From the NCBI GenBank assembly GCA_944470555.2, contig OX104129.1, forward strand, positions 84,776,820-84,840,819: DNA of 64,000 nucleotides, in the 5' to 3' direction. Shown here piece after piece: positions 1 to 11,629 of this stretch. The first letter of the stretch is position 1. Every line of letters starts with the position of its first letter. The stretch is from Heterobilharzia americana (taxonomy: Eukaryota > Platyhelminthes > Trematoda > Strigeidida > Schistosomatidae). The notes beneath the pieces are model-generated. The model ran no database searches and was not told the origin of the DNA. It was given only the letters and a program-made list of their open reading frames with translations. Both the position numbers and the translations under genes were made by a program.

Positions 1-140
1 GTAGCCCTAGTGTACAAAGCGGATGGTCTCGGGTTCGAGTCTGCTGGGGAACAACATATCCCTCTTACAGGTAAGTACTTTCGTCTAACCAGCTAGAGAT
101 AGAGCGAAACGTCCACCCTGGATTCCACTTCTAACCATCA
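1..140 (+). mobile_element. Degraded tRNA-derived SINE with hammerhead remnant (Sm-alpha-like, family 1)
   Basis: The first 60 bases resemble the 3' half of a tRNA-like head: GGGTTCGAGTC near 32-42 is a good polymerase III B box. A hammerhead remnant follows at about 85-133, with CGAAAC at 105-110 and CTGGATTCCAC at 118-128, the usual 3' strand of stem I in the schistosome Sm-alpha ribozyme. The core CUGANGA has decayed to CTAGAGA, so cleavage is not expected. The element is cut by the window edge. The family assignment rests on the shared 3' motif seen in better copies at 20.7 and 29.15 kb. Confidence 0.6.
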
Positions 141-231
141 TCAATGATATTCTTAATTAGTAAAATTTTCAGTTGGATTACTTCCTAGCCAGATACACCT
201 AGTAGAAAATATCGTTCACAGGCAACACAAA

Positions 232-475
232 ATAGCCAGTTGGCTTCCCGAAGGCTTTCATCAACCGGCGTCAAATCGTCTCCCCGATTCCAGTGAGGAA
301 TAAGTTTGTTTTTATTTCTTATATTTTCTTTGTGCTTTGAAGTTTCTTTAGCGACTGAATTGGTTTTCTAGGGTGGAGTTGCTAGCCCTATTGCCCAACC
401 TTCCCTCATTGTTTGGGATTAGGATCGGCTAGTATAGTAACTAGTGAACTAGTTAACTAGACGAGGTTCCATGTG
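232..475 (-). mobile_element. RTE LINE 5' end fragment (5' UTR only)
   Basis: This stretch matches the 5' untranslated region of the full-length RTE element at 55,912-59,141 (its bases 58,910-59,139) in the same orientation. Shared landmarks are TTGGCTTCCCGAAGG, GATTCCAG, GGAATAAGTTTG, TTGCTAGCCCTA and the CTAGTGAACTAGTTAACTAG-type segment near the element start. Only the element's first 240 bases or so are present, with no coding region attached. That is unusual, because LINEs normally lose their 5' end, and it suggests later deletion or aberrant integration. Confidence 0.75.
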
Positions 476-1063
476 GTAAAACTAGTTCTTATTCATCATC
501 TATCAGAACAATCTACAACTGATTGACGACTTTTCTCCAAATGAATCCAACCATCATAAATCTCAGTAGTCATAACCACTCAAATAACCTCCTAAATGAA
601 TATGCTGAGTATAAATTATCCTTCACAAGCAACACAAAGTAGTCACATAGACTCAAACATTTTATTCTATAGTTCCGGCACTTTACATTGTTTGTTTCTA
701 AATAGTAGCAAAATTATCGGCACCTATAGAGTGAATCCTGCATCATTCCAGTGTAGTGTAATAGGTGTTGATTCGATGTAAACCGTTTTGGCCAGGATAA
801 TCTTTTTTCCAGTAAACTGGTCATTGTGCTTTCCTTTTTTTCGGATCATTATCATAGAGTAAAAATTAAAACAACTTACGTCCCTCTCAATTATTCGTAT
901 AAATTGGGTTGTTCATTGTAAATTTAGCTACGTTTCAATGCCCAAGTAACGCAACTAAACTTCGATCAGCCAGTTTAGACTATTCATTTGACCTAAAAGT
1001 CATTACACTGTACAATGGAATTGAATATAAAAAACCATTCTACCACATTTTCCGAGTTCAAAT
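476..1063. other. Unassigned AT-rich sequence
   Basis: I see no gene, ribozyme or recognisable repeat here. The short open frames at 596-781 and 909-1124 have no motif, and the second runs into the RTE fragment that follows. Confidence 0.5.
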
Positions 1064-2390
1064 CATGTGTGGATCAAATTGTAACGCTACACCACACATC
1101 ATCACAGAACAGAGTATAGAATGACAGTCAACTCTCTACCACAACTCAACTTCATCAACTTCGAAAAGGCCTGCGATCGAAGTGTCAACTAACAAGTAAT
1201 TTGACAGTTGCTTCAACAATACAGAATACCACAATTCTTCATCAACCTCATTCAACACCTATATGAAAAGGCCACATACCGAGTGATTGACAATGGAAAG
1301 TTGAGTGATGCCTTTGAGGAGAAGATAGGAGGGAGTAAGACAAGGCTGCCTACTACCACTGATGATGTTGCTGACTGTGGTTGACTGTGGTGGATTATGC
1401 AACAGACAACTGTGAGGAGTGAGGAGAGGGGTATACACTGATTGAAGGGATGAAAAGAGCCTATAAGATTTGGATTTCGTGCATGATGATTTATGTCTAA
1501 TATCTTGTGTCACAAACTCGAAAATCTACAGGCGAATACCAACAAGTTGACAGAAGAGACAGTGAAGGGAGATGGGACTCTGTTGGGGTGAACGTAGAGA
1601 AGAAGGAGTTGATGGAGATACCCAACGAACATGAACAACAATAAGAAGCAGCAATCACCGTAAACGGGGAATATCTAAAGGAAGTTGTTTCTTTCACCTA
1701 CCTGTCTGCCTATGCAGTGTCCTCTCAGCTACAGGTGTCACAGAGGAGGGCGTCAAAGCGAGGATGGGAGAGACAGCGAGACAGACCTTCATTCATCAAT
1801 ATGAAATCAGTGTGGAGATCTACTCCACTCCACCCCACTTCACTCCACTCCACTCCACTCAGCATAAAGCGTGAACAACATCCACATTTTAAACACCAAC
1901 GTCAGTCAAGTGATTCAGTGCTTCCATGTGATGCTTCAGAAACTTGGCAGCGTGTTACGAAAAGCATTCACAGGGAACCTCCGACTTACATCATCAACGA
2001 CTGCCACCTACACTCACTCAATACTGAAGATCAGATGACCAGAATAGCAAAAATGAACAACATGGAACTCTGACTGGTAAGGATCTAACCAACAGCCTAT
2101 CGTACAAATAATATATAGAGGAAAGTGGAAATGAACTGGATTGGGCATACACTGGAAAGACCGACTGGGGATATCACGCGCCAGGCCAGGCCAGTGGAAC
2201 CTGAAGGGAAACGACGAGTTGGGCGTCTGCGTCAAGGGTGACATGGAGGAGGTTGCATGAGGTAGAAATGAAAAGTTGAGGGGATTCGTGGAGCGAGGTT
2301 GAAGAGACTGGAGAGAAGAGAGTGCGATGGAGGCGTGTTACGGAAGCCCCATATTTCACTAGGTACTCAAGGAAAAATATTAAAATAATA
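1064..2390 (+). mobile_element. Defective RTE LINE, 3' half
   Basis: Homology to the full-length RTE begins within the reverse transcriptase (peptide around IIEQSIEW, then FEKA at 1,158-1,169) and runs to the 3' end (CACTAGGTACTCAAGG at 2,356-2,371, then an A/T-rich tail). Many frameshifts and stops make it non-coding. It shares an internal duplication at 1,371-1,397 (GACTGTGGT repeated) with the copies at 7.3 and 24.9 kb, which defines a common defective subfamily. Short open frames inside it are accidental. Confidence 0.85.
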
Positions 2391-3401
2391 AATTACCGTA
2401 TGGATATCAAACCTTTGTCCCACTACTAAATAACTGAGTACCTGGACTACTGATCCACAGTTTCAGCAGCATGGCTTATAGATCATGTTTAAAATGGATA
2501 CTTAGTCAAGACGTTTTGTTGTAGATGAACACCATTCCTGTGATAACTTGATTATCGAAACATTGTAAAAGTATGGATAACTTGAACTAAGAAGCATTTC
2601 AATGTAAAGGTTGATCGCCAATCACATGATCATTGTGTCAGTTTTTCTAAGGTACCGGACTGCTTAGTGCCAAATCACTACCATAATTTATGTACACAAA
2701 CTAACAAAAAAAAGTACTAAATTTCAAATAAACCACTGAAATATTTTCAATTGGTAAACATTTTAGCTGGTTAAGTTCTGTTCAAACAGATTTTTTTTTC
2801 AGAGAATACTTTAAGTCAAGCACTGAAGTCATTTTCATTGATTGGTCACTGATGAGTAACTAGTTCCATGTTCTTTAGTCTTTGTTACTGACCAGATTCT
2901 ATAGATCATTTAACAATGAGGTGAGGAAACTAGAAGACTTAATCACCATCGTACTAAATGACGTAGGTCTGGCTCTTATTGGAAGTCAATATGCTTTAGA
3001 GTTGCAGATGTAATCTTGCTGGTTGCAGCGAAAACGTACAGAACTTATATTCATGTTTTCTTGCGAAATAGACTCAATTATTTAATTGAAAAAAATCTTA
3101 TCAGTATTTTTCAAAAACTGTAAATCCTTGATGTTTATCTTTAAGGCTTCTCTAAACTCATGGATTAACCTAACAAATCTGACGTATAGACAAAATTTCT
3201 GTTGTGAATGCATAGCCTAACAAAACAGATTTTCTGCATTTACGTAGAATTCACTTGCCTACAGCCACATCTCGGTCTTGAGTTATTTACCAATATATAT
3301 AAATGATTATGATATGACCATCTAAGATAGCCATAGTTTGCCAGACTAGTCAAGCAAAACCTTTGATGATTGAAGTGAAATAAAATTCTGGTCATCAGTC
3401 G
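2391..3401. other. Unassigned intergenic sequence
   Basis: The stretch is AT-rich, with poly-T and poly-A runs. No coding region or named repeat could be supported. Confidence 0.5.
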
Positions 3402-3478
3402 GACATTGTAGCTAAGTTGGTAGAGCACCAGGCCAGTAACCTCAGTGGTCACTGCTTTGAATCCCGCCGTGGTCCAGA
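3402..3478 (+). repeat. tRNA-like SINE head
   Basis: TAGCTAAGTTGGTAGAGC reads as a tRNA D-arm with an A box, and CTTTGAATCCC about 50 bases later reads as a degenerate B box. The outer bases (GGACATTG and CGTGGTCC) could partly close as an acceptor-like stem. It is more likely a tRNA-derived SINE head than a working tRNA: the loop lengths are irregular and SINE sequence follows directly. A decayed relative lies at about 13,190-13,262. Confidence 0.5.
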
Positions 3479-3826
3479 TTTCTAAATGACTTTATGAACT
3501 GGTGCTCACTGGTGACTAGCTTCAAGAAGTATTCCCGAAGTTCCAATGACAAGTCGTGACCGGTGGAGTCGAAGCCTGATGGTCATGAGGACAGACACTC
3601 AAAGATGACATTGGGTGGCGGTTGCGCTATATCGTGAGCTAACAGAAGTTGGAAATATGGAGCATTGGATTGTGACTCAGTGGCTCAATGATGATGTGCT
3701 GGTCACGGAACCTGAAGGTCGTGGGTGCGCACTGCTGGGGAGTCACAAAACAGTTGTCCAGTGCTCCCAGGTTTCCTTTGTTCCTCCAACTGATGTCAGT
3801 CTACGATGAATAACAACCTAAAACAT
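3479..3826 (+). mobile_element. SINE family 2 (TGATGTCAGTCTACGATGAATAAC end), hammerhead disabled
   Basis: The copy includes the internal tRNA-like part (GTGGCTCAATGATGATGTGC) and the conserved tail (CAGGTTTCCTTTGTTCCTCC, then TCAGTCTACGATGAATAAC). The hammerhead segment at 3,726-3,772 keeps the stem I strands (GCACTG and CAGTGC). It has lost most of stem II and the GAAA, reading CTGGGGAGTCACAAAACAG. It is therefore a dead ribozyme. Other copies lie at 5.1-5.5, 14.3-15.0, 15.7 and 31.2 kb. Confidence 0.75.
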
Positions 3827-5117
3827 TTTCAAATCTCCACAACTCTCTCAAAAATTTATGAACAGAGATATGTAACTAGTCACTACAAAGATAAATAAAT
3901 TTTTTGTACAAAAAAATATATATATATTTTTCAACTTCTTGGAAAATATTTTAAATTTCATATTTTCTGATGAGATAGATATAATCATAAAAACATAAAC
4001 CTTTTCAAAATTTCTAATATTTACTTAAGAAACTAAGTTTTTTTTGTTCACCGTTATCAATCTACTCAATGGTTTTCTAGGTATTTTATGAAAAATTTCA
4101 TTGTTTATACGTTTATTTTGAGTTATTCAGGGAAAAGGAATTATAATGACAATGAATGTGTAGTAAGAAACAGAGAAAGAGTCAGTTTCAAGATTTTACA
4201 CATTAATTTCATTGATTAGGTTTAAAAGACCATGAACCAAATCTAGTATATATGAAAAAAACAACAACTCATGTAGACAGAATATGAATACGTATATATT
4301 CAGTATATAGTATAGTATATATAGTATATATTCAGTGTAGTCATAAAATGAGAATATATTTTGTTCAAAGATTTACTGGTAAAAAGATAAGCGGAGTAGT
4401 TTAATAACAGAAGTGAATCTACTTGAAACAAGTAAGGTAAAGATCATCAAGAAAGATTCGTCTAACAGTAATCCATCATTACAGAATAAGATGATATGAT
4501 GTGTAACTAGTTACTTCCCTGAAATATCTTCAAAACATGAATATTAAAGTAAAACTTGTGCACTATAATGCAAAAATTCCCATTTAGACATTTAGTCAAA
4601 CAAACAATATGAGCGACTGTTTATTCTACAGTCGGCCGATGATGACTACGCGAACTAAAGACAGACTACCTGACTTCTCCATTTCTATATACATTTAACA
4701 GTTCAACTGCTCCTGTGCAGTTAATTACATTGTACCTACAGTTAGACAAGTTCGGTATCGAATCGGCCACCCAGCATCATCCTTCGTAGCTAAGTAATGG
4801 GCAAATCAGATTGATACGAAGTTCAATACTCTTGTATCTGATTGACACTAGCCACCAAGTTGATATTCACAATATCTTTAAAGTTATATATCACATTCCT
4901 TTTAACTTCACCTATGCTGTACCAGTTCGTCTTTTACATACAGCAAAAGCCATAAGAATCCACCTAAGCTAGCCAAGTCTGTATGTTAAGAAGGAATTTG
5001 TACAGCCTCTTTCTTTGACTTGGCCATCTTATTTATTACAACAAGACTCTTCATTTCATTCATCACGCAACTGATTACAACTAATATTTTAATAGCCCTA
5101 TTATTATTACTATTTCA
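3827..5117. other. AT-rich intergenic sequence with TA-rich simple repeats
   Basis: It contains short TA-rich tracts (3,915-3,930 and 4,290-4,345, the latter built from TATAGTATA-type units). I see no coding region and no familiar transposon. Confidence 0.5.
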
Positions 5118-5344
5118 AGTTGTTATTCATCGTAGACTGACATCAATTGGAGGAAAAAAGGAAACCTGAGAGCACTGGACAGCTGTTCCGTCCCACTTGT
5201 ATGGGACTCCTCATCAGTGCGCACCTATGACCACTACAGGGATCGAACCCGTGACCTTCAGGTTCCATGACCAGCACGTCACCACTGACCCACTGGATCA
5301 GAATCCAACCGTTCATATTTCTAACTCGCGTTATCTCACAATAT
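5118..5344 (-). mobile_element. SINE family 2, minus-strand member of an inverted pair
   Basis: Read on the minus strand, it carries the tRNA-like body, a hammerhead remnant and the GATGTCAGTCTACGATGAATAAC-type tail, which lies at its left end. In the ribozyme the core C3 is A (ATGAGGA) and GAAA reads GGAA, so it should be inactive. Stem I (GCACTG and CAGTGC) and stem II remain readable. It abuts an oppositely oriented copy to its right, so the two tails point outwards. Confidence 0.75.
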
Positions 5345-5482
5345 AGGTCGGGGGTCCGATCCCTGTCGGGGTCGTGGGTGCGCACTGCTGAGGAGTCCCA
5401 TACTAGGATGAAACAGTTGCCCAGTGCTCCCAGGTTTCCTTTGTTCCTCCAACTGATGTCAGTCTACGATGAATAACAACTT
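5345..5482 (+). mobile_element. SINE family 2, plus-strand member of an inverted pair
   Basis: It carries GGTCCGATCCC (B-box-like), then a hammerhead with an intact CTGAGGA at 5,388-5,394, stem II GTCC/GGAT, GAAA at 5,410-5,413 and stem I GCACTG/CAGTGC. The expected cleavage triplet GTC is GCC, which breaks the NUH rule, so activity is unlikely. The 3' tail to about 5,482 is the family consensus. Confidence 0.75.
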
Positions 5483-5869
5483 GAAATATTTCCAAATCTC
5501 CATAACTCCCTCAAAATTCAATATTATTATTATTGTTAGAAATTTAGCCAGCTTCTTCTCCCCCTACTGTCAACAACTTATCACTTTACATAACAGCTTA
5601 TTTTCACTCTTTAGTTACCATTATACAAAATATCACAAAATCTTTCTACTACAATTAATCTCCTATGCTTTAGTTAATTGTCTTGATTGCCTGATTAATT
5701 ATCACCTTCTTGATACTTTGAGATTGATAACCTTTCGTTAAACAACTCTCACCACTAGATTGGTATGTAATTTTAAGTTTTGAAAATGCTACACATATTA
5801 GTGTAGAGCCATTGATGAGGAACTAACTGAAAAGAAATATCTCTTCGCTCATATTTTAACTGATTTATC
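5483..5869. other. Unassigned AT-rich sequence
   Basis: No motif is seen here. The open frame at 5,469-5,741 starts in the SINE tail and then reads low-complexity I/L/Y-rich sequence. Confidence 0.5.
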
Positions 5870-6640
5870 AGATTTATCACACACTGAAAGAACAGTGTTG
5901 TTTACTGGATTACATTTCGGACATCATTTATTGTCCATAGTTATATCAAGATAATTACATACCTTTGAGATATCCTTTATGTAATCCTAATTTCCTCACC
6001 CACTTCGGGAGATGGGGAATAGGATATCCATATATCCAGAACAGGTACTGAGTTCTTCCTGTTGTATGTATCAAGTATTGATTGGGTGAACAAAGAGTTC
6101 GCTTTCAGTCTTTTCCTCCACTATTCTATGTTAGTTGCAAGGATTTCCACCTTGTCCGATCCTACTGTGTGGTTGTGGGTAATTGCATGCATAGCTATAG
6201 GTGAGCTTGTTTCTAAATTCTTTATCTTACGAGGATCTACCAATTTTGACCTAGCTAGGTTTTTGTGTTCGGATAACCTCATTGACCCTGATAGGCTACT
6301 CTAACCTTTTTATTGCATCTCACAATTGTTGCAAGGGATGCTGTAAATTAAACTATTTTGCCTAATTAGATAAATAGGATCTTTAACCTTGGGAAGCTTA
6401 TTTCTAAACGAGTTTGTTGGTTTAAATGTCACTATAATCACAGACTCATTCAGAAGTCCTCTCAACGCTTCTGAGGTTCCTTCTTTGCATTGTAACACAG
6501 CAGAGGCTTTGAAGTCTCTCTCAACCCTGTCACCATTATTACCATTAGTATTGGAATTATTTTTAATAATACCTGTATTACTACTACTACTACTACTACT
6601 ACCACTGTTAATGTTCTTCATTTGACTTCTTATAGATTTA
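5870..6640 (-). mobile_element. Penelope-like element, 3' fragment with GIY-YIG-region peptide
   Basis: The minus-strand frame at 6,310-6,621 reads CKEGTSEALRG, FKPTNSFRNKL and IYSIPCNNCE. These match the peptide of the better copy at 22.7-23.3 kb, just before the YIG motif of the GIY-YIG-type domain. The sequence from 6,300 down to about 6,060 continues the homology without an open frame. The 3' non-coding part holds a hairpin, GGACA...TGTCC followed by GAAAT (5,909-5,942 read in reverse). A TAC/TAG-rich triplet tract at 6,577-6,602 encodes a serine run. The reverse transcriptase domain is absent. Confidence 0.75.
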
Positions 6641-7289
6641 TTTATACACTGAGGTGAGTGATTATTGAGATGGAAGGTATTCTTTATGTGTCCGGTTTCT
6701 TGTCATAGATTTTCTGGATTACCAGTAAGCTTTTCTGCCCTATCGCGTGGATATTAAACTAAGCTCATTTTGATTGAGATGGGATGAGATTATTTGAAGT
6801 CTTAGTAGTGATTCAAATGGGAAGGCTTCCAATAGATACTAGTCTCTAAACTTACCTCATGTGTTCGTTTAATCTTACAGCGCAACATTTCTAGCTCACG
6901 TTCACCACGTTCTAAGTCACAGTTAAATTAAAATGCATTCACTACTGAATTTATATGTGTCAAGATCCTGTTAATGTGTTTCGATTTCAGTACTGTAAAT
7001 TTGTTATCTAAATATGGGAACCATATCTTTGGAGTAGGAATAAATGTTTGAAGGGCCATCTGTTCTTAATTGTCCATAAATATGCCTGCGACGATATAGG
7101 ATTCTGATGATCCTATGGCAACCCCTTCACTTTATGTAAATACTTTATTTTAAAACTTAAAATAATGACAACGTAAACAGTGTCACTGAGCTTACATATC
7201 GAACTAACGTGCCGATCGTGCCTGATATCTACAGGTCAACGGGTATCAGTTGTTGCTTGTTACTTGTGATTTTTCGTCACCATACAACT
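6641..7289. other. Unassigned sequence
   Basis: The sequence just after the Penelope fragment may still be decayed element, but I cannot align it by eye. No gene is supported. Confidence 0.4.
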
Positions 7290-8945
7290 GATATGAATGC
7301 CATAAAACTGCTGAAAATCGGGAAAGCATTAGGACCACATGGAATTCCACCAGAACCACTGAAAACAGATGCAGAGACAATAGCGGACATGCTCACACCA
7401 CTATCGAAGAAGGCTTGGAAGGCAGGAAAGGTACTCGCCGATCGATTGGAAGAAAGGCTACCTTGCCAAACTAACAAACAAAGGAGACGTAAGCTTTTGC
7501 AAGGAATGACGCCGAATCATGCTGCTGTCCACCTCAAGAAAAATATTATGCCGCGTCATTCTGGAGAGACTAAACAGTACGCTGGGTTCAAAATTACGAC
7601 CGGAACAGGCTGGCTGGCTTCAGGAAGAACAAATCATGTGCGGATCAAATTGTAACGCTACACCACACATCATCACAGAACAGAGTATAGAATGGAAGTC
7701 AACTCTCTACCACAAATCAACTTCATCAACTTCGAAAAGGCCTGCGATCGAAGTGTCAACTGACAAGCAATTTGACAGTTGCTTCAAAAATACAGAATAC
7801 CACAATTCTTCATCAACCTCATTCAACACATATATGAAAAGTCCACATACCGAGTGATTGACAATGGAAAGTTGAGTGATGCCTTTGAGGAGAAGACAGG
7901 AAGGAGTGAGACAAGGCTGCCTACTACCACTGATGATGTTGCTGATTGTGGTTGACTGTGGTGGATTATGCAACAGACAACTGTGAGGAGTGAGGAGAGG
8001 GGTATGCACTGAGTGGAAGGATGAAAAGAGCCTATAAGATTTGGATTTCGACAACGATGATGATTTATGTCTAATGTCTTGTGTCACAAACTCGAAGATC
8101 TACAGGCGGACACTAACAAGTTGATAGAAGAGACAGTGAAGGGAGATGGGACTCTGTTGGGGTGAACGTAGAGAAGAAGGAGTTGATGGAGATACCGAAC
8201 GAACATGAACAACAATAAGAAGCAGCAATCACCGTCAACGGAAGATATGTACAGGAAGTTGTTTCTTTCACCTACCCATCTATCTAGGAAGCATCGTTTC
8301 AAATACAGGCGACACAGGCATATGTACAGACGAGGACACCAAAGCCACGATCAGAAAGACAACAAGACAGGCACCCATTCACCTGAAAACAGTGTGGAGA
8401 TCTTATGCATTCCACCCCACTCCACTCCACTCCACTCAGCATAAAGCGTGAACAACATCCACATTTTAAACACCAACGTCAGTCAAGTGAGTCAGTGCTT
8501 CCATGTGATGGTTGAGAGAGTTGGTGCGTTACGGGAGGCATTTCTAACAAACTACAGACATTCACCAACAACTGCATACTGTCGGTACTGAAGCTCAGAT
8601 GGACAGAAAGAATAAGCACTATGGAATTCTGGCCTGTCAACGAACCAATCAGGAGCCTATCGCTCAACAAATATGCATAAGGAAGTGGAGATGGATTGGA
8701 TTGGGCATAGACTAAGAAGGCTGATTGGCAACATCACGTGCTAGACCAGTTACTCTACCGGGATCCAAAGGGGAAATGACGAGTTGGGTTTTGGAGTTGA
8801 GGGTGACATGGAGGAGGTGGTGTGTGAAAGAAATGAAAGGTTGTGGGGATTCGCGAAGCGAGATTGAAGAGACTGGATTGGAGGTGTGCTACTGAGGCGG
8901 TATGTTCCACTAGGTACCCAAGGGAAAAATAATAATAGTATGATA
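7290..8945 (+). mobile_element. Defective RTE LINE fragment (reverse transcriptase to 3' end)
   Basis: It starts within the reverse transcriptase N-terminal region: the peptide reads NAIKLLKIGKALGPHGIPPE, where the full-length copy has AGPDGIPPE. It ends at CCACTAGGTACCCAAGGG (8,909-8,926) with an AATAATAATA tail. Many frameshifts and stops are present. It shares the GACTGTGGT duplication (7,941-7,969) with the 1.1 and 24.9 kb copies. An AT-poor ACTCC-rich tract at 8,412-8,440 is also found in the 1.8 and 10.8 kb copies. It is non-coding. Confidence 0.85.
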
Positions 8946-8999
8946 ATTCCGCTGATATCCGTCACATAAGAGGTTACCATCGTGCTTCAATGTCTTGGT

Positions 9000-9130
9000 T
9001 GATTACATTCTGGTGTTTTAAACGACCAGCTCAGGGTTCAAGTCTCAATGGGAACAACATCACTCATTGAGAGGTAAGTACATGCTAGCTGACAATCCTT
9101 GAATAGGACAAGTTCTCGTCATGAAATCTA
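9000..9130 (+). mobile_element. Decayed SINE family 1
   Basis: AGGGTTCAAGTCTC (B box), GGGAACAACATCACTCATTG and GAGGTAAGTACATGC match the Sm-alpha-like layout seen at 29.1 kb. The following AGCTGACAATCCTTGAATAGGAC is a decayed hammerhead core and stem II without GAAA. Confidence 0.55.
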
Positions 9131-9739
9131 CTATTAGTTATCAACATGAATATAGGACTAAAATAAAATTTATTTCTCATTTATCTGATTACAAGATATT
9201 CTACTGGGTAACAGATTTTCATATATGTATATGAATAAAAACTGGTAAATCTACTTCTGCTTTAAACAAATAAAACTGTTTAATGAGGTTAACCAAAGCA
9301 AATTTCATTTTCTATAAAACATTATTACAACAATATAGGTTTTCTTTTCATGTTATATATCGTAATGAAGTACTTTAAAAACTATTTATTTCCACTAATA
9401 GTGGACTAGTTTAGTTTACATTTCTAATTGTAACACAAGTGTAGTGAAACCTTAATTTCCTTTTAGTTTCTCTTATTGAATGACTAATAGAGAAAGTAAA
9501 AATCTAAGTTAAATGATGAGTTCATATTTGATCTAAATTATTTTGATATTTTCATTTACTAATGAATAGTTAAACTAATTAAAAGATTAGATTATAGTGA
9601 AACTGTAGGCATTATAGGGGTAAGCGTTAAAAGCACCAATGTACCAACAGAAATGGATCACTTCCGGTCAATACTTTAAGTAGTGGGAAATTAAAAGTGT
9701 TTGTACATACAGAAACGGATACTTGTTGGATGAGAAATA
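9131..9739. other. AT-rich intergenic sequence
   Basis: No feature could be supported. Confidence 0.5.
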
Positions 9740-9906
9740 GCTATCATAGCTTAGTAGCCTAGTAGATGATGCATTGGTGTTTGATGGTACGGGTTCTCGA
9801 TTCGAGTCCCGGTGGAGAAATTACCACTTTCTGGGGTGCAAGTGTACTCAGCTGATAAATCAATAATTCAGTGTAAACTGTTTCCTGATTTCCAGCCATC
9901 ATCAGT
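9740..9906 (+). mobile_element. Decayed SINE family 1
   Basis: CCTAGTAGATGATGCATTGG resembles an A box and TTCGAGTCCCGG a B box. TGCAAGTGTACTCAGCTGATAAATC then matches the stem I and core region of the hammerhead, with CTGATAA where CTGATGA is expected. GAAA is not preserved. Confidence 0.5.
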
Positions 9907-10194
9907 CAAGCCAGGGAACTGTCTTTATCTTGTTAAACTGAACTTTATATCTACAAGTTCCAAATTTAGCTGAGAAACAGAATTCAAAGATTAAGAAACC
10001 AGTTTTCTTTGACTATCCAGTTGAATGAGAAGAAACTAGGAATGTAAGCGTTAATGCTTTAAAGAAGGTGGAAAATGATTCCGATTTAAATCTTATCACA
10101 CTAAATGATTTTGAAGGTTTCCACTGTAGTCCGTCTTTCGACGAGATGTGAATACAACAATGGCTGACAAAAAAGTAACAAAAGAATATAATAT
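9907..10194. other. Unassigned sequence
   Basis: I see nothing recognisable between the SINE and the RTE tail. Confidence 0.4.
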
Positions 10195-10968
10195 TATTAA
10201 TATATTATTATTATTAATAATATTATTTATCCCTTGGGTTCCTAGTGGAAAATAGGAATTCAGTAGCACGTCTCCGTTCCACTCTCTTCTCTGCAATCTT
10301 CAAAGCCTGGCTCCACAGCTGCCCACAAACTTTCATTTCTTCCAAACATCATCTCCTCCATGTCACCATCGACTACAACACCCAACTCATCGTTTCCCAT
10401 TTGGGTTCCACTCAAGTACCTGGCCAGGTGTGTCATGTCCCCAATCGGACTTCTCACCACATGCCCAATAAACTCCATCTCCACTTCCTTCTTCTGCATA
10501 CACGTTGACTGATAGGTTCTCACTCACTTCGTTGATTACCAGCCAAAATCAGTTCCTTACTGCTTATTCTTATTATTCTGGTCATCTCATCGATCTTCAG
10601 TAAGGAGCCAGTGTAGGAGACAGTTGTTGATGAATATCTGTAGTTTGTTGGAAATGCCTCTCGTAACGCACCAACTCTCTCAACCATCACATGGAAGCAC
10701 TGACTCACTTGACTGACGTTGGTGTTTAAAATGTGGATGTTGTTCACGCTTTATGCTGAGTGGAGTGGAGTGGAGTGAAGTGGGGTGGAATGCATATGAT
10801 CTCCACACTGTTTTCAGGTTAATGGGTGCCTGTCTTGTTGTCTTTCTGATCGTGGCCTTAGTGTTCCCATTTGTGCCTGTACCGCCTGTATTTGAACGAT
10901 GCTGCCTAGATAGATGGGTAGGTGAAACAGGCTACTTCGTTTGAGTTTCTCCCGTTGATGCTGGTTGA
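10195..10968 (-). mobile_element. RTE LINE 3' fragment, minus strand
   Basis: The tail (ATT)n at 10,195-10,228 is followed by CCCTTGGGTTCCTAGTGGAA, the reverse complement of the RTE 3' end. Homology then continues through the C-terminal coding region to TTTCTCCCGTTGATG near 10,950. The frame is broken throughout. The 5' end of the element is lost. Confidence 0.85.
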
Positions 10969-11629
10969 AGCATATAGACAAAGTGTTTAAAATAAGCGAC
11001 TCTTCAGTAAATTTTGCCAGCTTAATTGAAAATAACAACGGACTAAGCCAGAACGTTCTATGAAACATTCGTTTACAACACTAGTCACACTAAACATATC
11101 ACAATACGTCGATCAGACCAGAAGATTAGTCAGAGAATGAAAAGTCACAGTATTCTACTGAAAGTAACAAACAGTGTACTGTAGGCTAGCACTCATTTAA
11201 GACAATATCCCTCTTGGATTCATGATCTAATTTCTTTAAGAATAATTTAACAAACTACAGTTTGTATTGGCATGTACTATTCAACTACACAATATGAATC
11301 TATTTCTGTGTACAGAAATAAACCATTAGTAGACTAGATGTTTGACTGCGGTTTGTTTTGTTTTCTTTTACTTTTACCGCTGACCTCCATGTCTAACTAT
11401 TTCTTTGTTCTGTTAACGTGTACTATTTAACTTATCAACAGTGTAACGCGATATTTAACTTTGATCAATGTACCTTAAAGTATTTTCGATACTTTCACTT
11501 CAATGGTTACTTATTTAACTTTTATTTTATTCAAGAATTAACAATCTCCAATATTCACTATCTTAGCATGTTGTCTTTCCCTTGTTCAACATCATGGTTC
11601 ATTATAGATTTACCTAGTACATCACTTTA
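10969..11629. other. Unassigned sequence
   Basis: No supported feature is seen. The Y/F-rich open frame at 11,418-11,633 has no recognisable motif. Confidence 0.45.

Noticed and set aside
3402..3478. Functional tRNA gene
   Set aside because: A and B boxes are present, but the cloverleaf cannot be closed cleanly and a similar decayed unit occurs at 13.2 kb. A SINE head is more likely.
4260..4345. CRISPR-like or regulatory short repeats (TATAGTATA)
   Set aside because: It is simple AT-rich repetition without regular spacers, in a eukaryotic genome.
8400..8445. Satellite array of ACTCC units
   Set aside because: Only a few imperfect units lie inside RTE fragments (1.82, 8.41 and 10.75 kb); it is an internal feature of that subfamily.
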